From: Priapulus caudatus
Lineage: Eukaryota > Priapulida > Priapulimorpha > Priapulimorphida > Priapulidae
DNA length: 22,537 nucleotides
Direction: 5' to 3'
NCBI RefSeq assembly: GCF_000485595.1
Contig: NW_014577320.1
Span: forward strand, 428,366 to 450,902
The notes beneath the pieces are model-generated. The model ran no database searches. It saw only the letters and a program-made list of their open reading frames with translations, and had not been told where the DNA came from. The translations under genes were made by a program, and so were the position numbers. The stretch's first letter is position 1, and every line of letters starts with the position of its first letter. Shown in pieces: positions 18,123 through 22,537 of the stretch.

Positions 18123-18224
18123 CTCAGAGTTTACACCAACAAGATTGTAGGGTCCAGCGCCTGCACCGATAATGAATGCTGACGGCAAATTTACCCGCTT
18201 TGCAATGTCTGCGATGTTGTAGAC
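18123..18224 (-). CDS. C11orf54-like (DUF1907) exon
   Basis: 34 codons, phase 0 at both ends, acceptor CTACTGTGCAG, donor GTATGT. It reads VYNIADIAKRVNLPSAFIIG then AGAGPYNLVGVNSE. The human counterpart is VYDLNKIAKEIKLPGAFILGAGAGPFQTLGFNSE. The GAGAGP loop is the most conserved part of this region. The 24-25 residues expected just before it (human ICGKTRIAEVGG...) are not found in the intron upstream. Confidence 0.95.
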
Positions 18225-18554
18225 CTGCACAGTAGAGATAATAGTTACAGTTCCATACACTTTTCCATGACGTGTAAAACAGCATCAGGTGTGAGTCGAG
18301 GCAACGAGGCGTTTGCCTACAGCACCCACTGAAAGTTGAGCTGATATTGGATTAACAGCGCTTGGGGTGTTGCCCATAACTTTGGCAATCTATATAAAAA
18401 ATTGCTATATTAAAAATAGCTTACATGATTCATATATATCTATGTATGATCGTACAGATTTACTCGTAGGATAAACCCGATTTATTCTATATATAGATAT
18501 CTTTAAATTATTAAAAATAATCTGTGTGAAACAATAAAATAGGTAAAGGTAATA

Positions 18555-19659
18555 CAGTCAACCCTGTACATAATGGTCACTCAAGAAAACTCCCAAGCAT
18601 GTCCTTCCTAAACTGGTGTTCCTTCTATACAGGTTGGTGAACTTGGTGGCAGTATTGAATTTTTACCTCGTGAGGTACAATACATATCATATATCGCCCT
18701 GTATTTTTCCGGAGTATACAGTAATTTCGATACCATTGCATACGTACACATTTACGTATAGCAACCTACATAACTTAATTGCCTCATTAAATTATATATA
18801 TTGAATATTTATGCATTTGAAAATTACAATTGGCAACTGTTGCCTTATATTCTTGCGTATTCATCTAATATATAATGGTTCAAAAGTCATACATCCAAAT
18901 GCCCAGCGTAGAGCATAGCTGTCTTAGGTCCTGTCAGAAATTAAAGGTGGCGCCACGAGCAAGTGGCACGGTGGTTCCACCCCACGTATCGGAATATTAA
19001 TTATTATGTACGCCTGTTTGTGTAGGCACACTTATATTTTCATAATGTAACCAAGGCAGTCTAGAGGCTCACATAGTAATTGCCTATGAGGTAGGGGGGG
19101 GGAGTGACAGCAATATGTAGGGGGGAGCCCATTCGAGGGATTCAAAATCCGTGTCTACTGAGTACTGACCAAGTTGAACAGGGGTCCACTCTGTTCATAA
19201 GGGTGCATAACACAGCATTTTTCGGTACGCGAATTTTTTATGAGTACTATGAACAGGTTTCCATTCTATGTAGGTGTCCACAAATGCAGGTTTAAGTGCA
19301 AATTCCACAGGTCAGAAGGGATTTTCACTGGCACTGCACCTTGTCAAGTTGGGGCAGAGGTAGAAGGTATGGTGGTCCACCGACATCCACTATCCTGGTT
19401 GAACCACAAAGTCCTGCAAGCATGTCCACAACTAATTACACGTGTACAATCAAACTTCAAACTTCGGGATCGATTCTGGAACTTCACATGTATTTCCTTG
19501 ATGGAGCGGTGTTCATTCCATAGAGGGTGGTTTCACTGTGCAATTGCAACTCAAGGGAAATACTACAAGTTTCCCTTCTACACCTCTGTAGAAGGGAAAC
19601 TTGTAGTATTTCCCTTGAGTTGCAATATATAGAGGTGTCCACTAAGATAGGTTTGACTG
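18555..19659. mobile_element. Pogo/Tigger-like DNA transposon remnant (TA flanks)
   Basis: The left end CAGTCAACCCTGTACATAAT and the right end, reading inward CAGTCAAACCTATCTTAGTG, are imperfect terminal inverted repeats starting CAGTC. Both are flanked by TA (18553-18554 and 19660-19661), as expected of pogo/Tigger-type Tc1-mariner elements. The interior has several decayed GGTGTCCAC / GGTTGAACC-type repeats and no intact transposase, so it is non-autonomous. It lies in an intron of the C11orf54-like gene. Confidence 0.65.
19543..19626. repeat. Near-perfect 40-bp hairpin inside the transposon
   Basis: Arms 19543-19582 and 19587-19626 are reverse complements with a 4-base loop CCTC. The arms contain TTGCAACTCAAGGGAAATAC and its complement. 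No mismatch was seen across the 40 bp. Confidence 0.9.
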
Positions 19660-19937
19660 TATTATAATTTAAAACATATAAAAAAATATCCTATATATTT
19701 GTAGAATACATATTTCAGTTATTATGTAGTAGAGTCAGATAGAATACCAATTTATTTTTATTTATGCACAAACAGTGCATTTTGTATACCAAATGTATTA
19801 TATATACTATTGTCTGCTAGCTGTGTATCACTGTACAATGATGTACAATCAGTGAATCTATTGCATGGATGCACACATGTACTCATGTATGTATGGATGC
19901 ACACATCATATACTCACACCTGTGTACAAATACGTAC

Positions 19938-20036
19938 CTGCAGCAGCAAGGTGGAAAGGTGGTGCTGTCAGGTTGGGACAATCTGTCACATTGACCTCCA
20001 CAGTTGCAAAGTTTCCAATTAGTCTTTTCTTTAGAA
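19938..20036 (-). CDS. C11orf54-like (DUF1907) N-terminal region exon
   Basis: 99 nt, phase 1 at both ends, donor GTACGT, acceptor AATTTAG (a weak site, so this edge is less sure). It reads VLKKRLIGNFATVEVNVTDC then PNLTAPPFHLAAAG. The human counterpart is VLQKGLKDNFADVQVSVVDCPDLTKEPFTFPVKG. The spacing, the DCPxLT core and the order on the - strand all fit. The start-codon exon (human MACAEFSFHVPSLEEL) should lie at higher coordinates and was not recognised. Confidence 0.88.
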
Positions 20037-20461
20037 CTAAATTAAGACATTCACAATTGTATATTTTGTACATGCATTAAACACTTTCCACAAAAACAAG
20101 ATATATTTCCTCTGGGTAATTAAGCCATGCAAGTCTTCGTGTTTATTTGCACACTCTTATCGCCTAATTATGGTGCATGCAATCACTACAAGCCACAAGC
20201 AGTGTGCTAGCTGTCTGCTGTAGTGGAAACGATCGAGGGCTATAGTATAGTACTAAAGCTACGCATAGTTCTGTCACAGGTCACGGGTGGAACTAGCTCT
20301 ACCAATGTTGCCCTTTCGGCCCAAGGATATAAGAGCTGTCCACATTTGCACATTTGCACATGTCGCACATTGCGAAAATGAATTGGTGGTCAGTGCTTAT
20401 ATCCATGAACCACCCCTTCGCCCCCACGGCGCTATACCTGTGAAGCGGGAGTGGAAGGCCC
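20037..20461. other. Unassigned intronic stretch
   Basis: AT-rich at the left, mixed at the right. I looked for the first exon of the C11orf54-like gene on the - strand and found no convincing match. No repeat or RNA gene is visible. Confidence 0.5.
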
Positions 20462-21187
20462 ATTTTAACGACTTGTAACTGTGCACAGACTTAGGTTCGC
20501 TTATTCTATTATTTGTATTTCAAAACATAGGCACAATCAGATCTTTTTATTGCGAGCAAATATATATACTGTATATAGGCAACAATTAAAAATCAAACAA
20601 TTGAAAGTTTTCGTAAGCTGCGCATCTTATACTTCTAACTAATTGAATTGCAGTCAAAGATAATACATGTATATGCATTTGCATAGCAAAATGTATACAT
20701 TAAAACATACACACAAACAACGAATACAAAAAACTAGTTCATGACACAGCCTATCCCACAGGTACAGACACCGGATTTTCCGGACACCTGAATGCCTCCG
20801 GAACCTCTTTTAATCCAGATAAAATTCATTTGAAATTATTTGGCATAGCAGACTAAGCAGTGTACGTCGCCACATCGCCATGTGGGCGCATCGCCACATC
20901 GCCGTGTCACCATGTGGGCGCGCCGCCGTGTCGCCATGTGGGCGCATCGCCACATCGCCGTGTCACCATGTGGGCGCGCCGCCGTGTCGCCACGTCGCTG
21001 TGTCTCCATGTGGGCACGTCGCTGTGTCTCCATGTGGGCACGTCGCCACATCGCCATGTGGACGCATCGCCACATCGCCGTGTCACCATGTGGGCGCGTC
21101 GCCACGTAGCCGTGTCACCATGTGGGTGTGTCGCCATGTGGGCGCGTTGCCCACGTAGCCGTGTCGCCATGTGAGCGCGTCGCCGTA
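20462..21187. repeat. Duplicated block, copy 2, ending in a CGCCATGTGGGCG minisatellite
   Basis: Second copy of 16078-16869 in the same orientation. Differences are mainly one- or two-base insertions or deletions (for example CTTAGGTTCGCTTATTC against CTTAGGTTCCTTATTC) and a different number of minisatellite units after about 20867. Confidence 0.9.
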
Positions 21188-21828
21188 TCAACCATGGTGC
21201 CTTCATTTCTGTCTATGAACTGTCTGTGACATGACTATTTACAGGGGGGGGGGCACTTTTTAGGTCGGATTCATTGTGAATGTAAATATGTGTCATATGC
21301 AAATGTGTCATTTATTAAATATGTTGTGTTGACCACCGTGGGGATGAGGGCAACAGCAAAACTCTTTCTGAAATTGTGAAAAAAGCTGCAAAAGGGTTGG
21401 TAACCTCTGCTTTGCCATATCATACAATATTAATTTAACCCATGCATCATATCATGCATGTATCATGCAAGGTATTTGCGCCGCCACATTATATTTGTCA
21501 TCCACCCCCGCTAAAGTCCGGCCACTGCTGGAATGTCTCGGCGGGTGGCTGCGCAGGCCAGTGGTTCACTGTAGAAACCTCTGGTGCCATAGTAGTGTTT
21601 TCCTCGCCTGAGTCTAGAATTTGTCAACGGCGAGTCGGCTGCCCAAGAATGCTCTGATGAATCGTAGGCAAATCTCCTCATATACGTATATGAGAAGTCT
21701 GAATGCATGTGGTATGTAGACAAGGCGGAAATATAGAGACCCGGGACAAGAGGCAGAAAGGCAATAAAAAGAAATTGTGAGTGCGCTTGAATGGCCGAGT
21801 GCAGGATGTATAGGTGTACATGGACATG
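21188..21828. other. Unassigned stretch, no gene seen
   Basis: No exon of either gene is recognised. There is a G run at 21246-21254 and an 18-bp perfect palindrome at 21677-21694 (CTCATATACGTATATGAG). Confidence 0.5.
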
Positions 21829-22345
21829 CGGCCGGAATAGCCAGGGGGGGTTCGGGGGTTTCGAACGAACGCCCCCCCCCCCAAGCCCCTCCCGTCAAGC
21901 AAAAAAAATTTTTTTTAAATTTGTCAGAATTTCACCTCAGGTCGCTCCATTTTAGTGTATAATATTGGCAAACTCACATCTGGACCGGCATGCGAGGCTG
22001 GGAGGGTGAACAGTTAACACCCCCCTCCACCACCTCCCCGGGACCGCTCGGTCGCTTGCTCCGTCGCCTGGTCGCTTCGCGCCCGAGCAGGGGGTGTACA
22101 GGGGGGTCTAGGGAGTCCGACCGGCCTTGCTCGCGCAGAAACACGCATCTGAGGGGGTGTAATTTTAAAATATTCTCTGGGGAGGCCCCCACAACCCCCC
22201 CTTCGCGTGGCTCGCAACTTGGGTTACGTTAGACCCCCTGGTACAAAATCGCTGTACACGCCCGTGCCCGAGAGAGTTGCCAACGATTGAAAAAAACGAA
22301 CCTCACCCCCGCCAATAGAAAGCTGGCTACGGACCTGGACATGTA
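21829..22345. repeat. Probable dispersed repeat, C/G-homopolymer rich
   Basis: Begins near ATAGCCAGGGGGGGTTCGGG, contains GAACGAACGCCCCCCC, an A8T8 run, many CCCCC or GGGGG runs and ACACCCCCCTCCACC, and ends near CCGCCAATAGAAAGCTGGCT. TAGCCAG near the left end and CTGGCTA near the right form a short inverted pair. The style is that of a widespread non-coding element in invertebrate genomes. No transposase or reverse transcriptase frame is seen. Confidence 0.5.
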
Positions 22346-22537
22346 GTATGGTGTCTGAATCTGCGCTGATGTCCTTGATGACAGATAGATTGTTCTCATA
22401 ACGTATTCTGATTCTCTGTCAGACATATAAAGACAGAACGTTGTCAGATCCTTTATATACCCGCTTCACAAAACTCTCACACGTGCTATGCTGGCGCAGA
22501 ATTATACATGTATGCAATATAGATTGCCTTAGATATC
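22346..22537. other. Right edge, nothing recognised
   Basis: Mixed AT-rich sequence without a supported gene, repeat or RNA. Confidence 0.5.

Larger units (their letters stand above)
18225..19937 (-). other. Intron largely occupied by a DNA transposon remnant
   Basis: Should contain one short exon, entering in phase 1 and leaving in phase 0, but I see none with family similarity. It holds the pogo-like element at 18555-19659. The remainder is AT-rich. Confidence 0.6.

Noticed and set aside
18300-18400. Minus-strand reading IAKVMGNTPSAVNPISAQLS then VGAVGKRLVASTHT as the missing C11orf54 exon
   Set aside because: It lies in the right intron, but the phase from the preceding exon does not fit and it lacks the GGVPYL core. 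No family could be assigned.
19240-19632. 130-residue + strand open frame as a transposase
   Set aside because: No DDE-type or helix-turn-helix pattern. It runs through the hairpin and decayed repeats of the transposon remnant.
1-21187. CRISPR-like array reading of the minisatellites
   Set aside because: Units are adjacent, without unique spacers, and the genome is eukaryotic.

Overview
This is an animal (invertebrate) nuclear genome window: split genes with GT-AG introns, minisatellites, microsatellites and transposon remnants, and no bacterial or viral gene layout. Two genes can be recognised and they converge tail to tail. On the + strand lies the 3' two-thirds of an LDL-receptor family gene (LDLR/VLDLR/LRP8/lipophorin receptor type). 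On the - strand, right of it, lies a homologue of human C11orf54, a DUF1907-family protein annotated as a zinc-binding ester hydrolase. The receptor tail has an [13 protein letters not shown] endocytosis motif and ends EPLTSPGTNDFV. As I recall, that ending is the one found in insect lipophorin receptors, so an arthropod or other ecdysozoan is the best guess; this is inference, not proof.

Receptor region (about 1-13,000, +). Clean exons in window order are: 451-569, 1044-1183 and 1900-2109 (late beta-propeller strands and the first half of the third EGF); 2412-2515 and 3169-3426 (three LDL-A modules); 3800-3919 (EGF-A); 4360-4672 (EGF-B and the first propeller repeat); 9747-10145 (end of the third EGF, O-glycosylated stalk, membrane helix); 10656-10796 (cytoplasmic NPVY tail); 11972-12016 (last 14 codons and stop). 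This order is impossible for the family, because the late propeller exons come before the LDL-A modules. The reason is visible. Positions 1-2305 reappear, introns and minisatellite included, at about 6480-9385, which is where they belong. That second copy is full of small insertions and deletions spread evenly over exon and intron. The simplest reading is a mis-joined duplicate of one locus, with 4,680-9,600 taken from uncorrected long-read sequence. The exon for the second YWTD repeat is absent from both copies.

C11orf54-like region (13,982-20,036, -). Six coding exons fit the family with matching phases: 20036-19938, 18224-18123, 18003-17833, 15095-14946, 14549-14433 and 14155-13982. They include the zinc-binding histidine segment near the C-terminus. 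The first exon (beyond 20036) and one short exon between 19938 and 18224 were not found. That intron holds a pogo/Tigger-like element (18555-19659) flanked by TA and containing a near-perfect 40-bp hairpin.

The rest is intron or intergenic sequence with repeats: a 36-bp minisatellite carrying GTGAGT in every unit, a second indel-rich duplication (16078-16869 and 20462-21187), a MITE-like inverted repeat in the membrane/cytoplasm intron, a CAG-rich tract and AU-rich element downstream of the receptor stop, and a C/G-rich dispersed repeat near the right end. No novel molecular system was found. The most useful observations concern assembly structure, a candidate 9-nt microexon in the receptor tail, and the missing exons.
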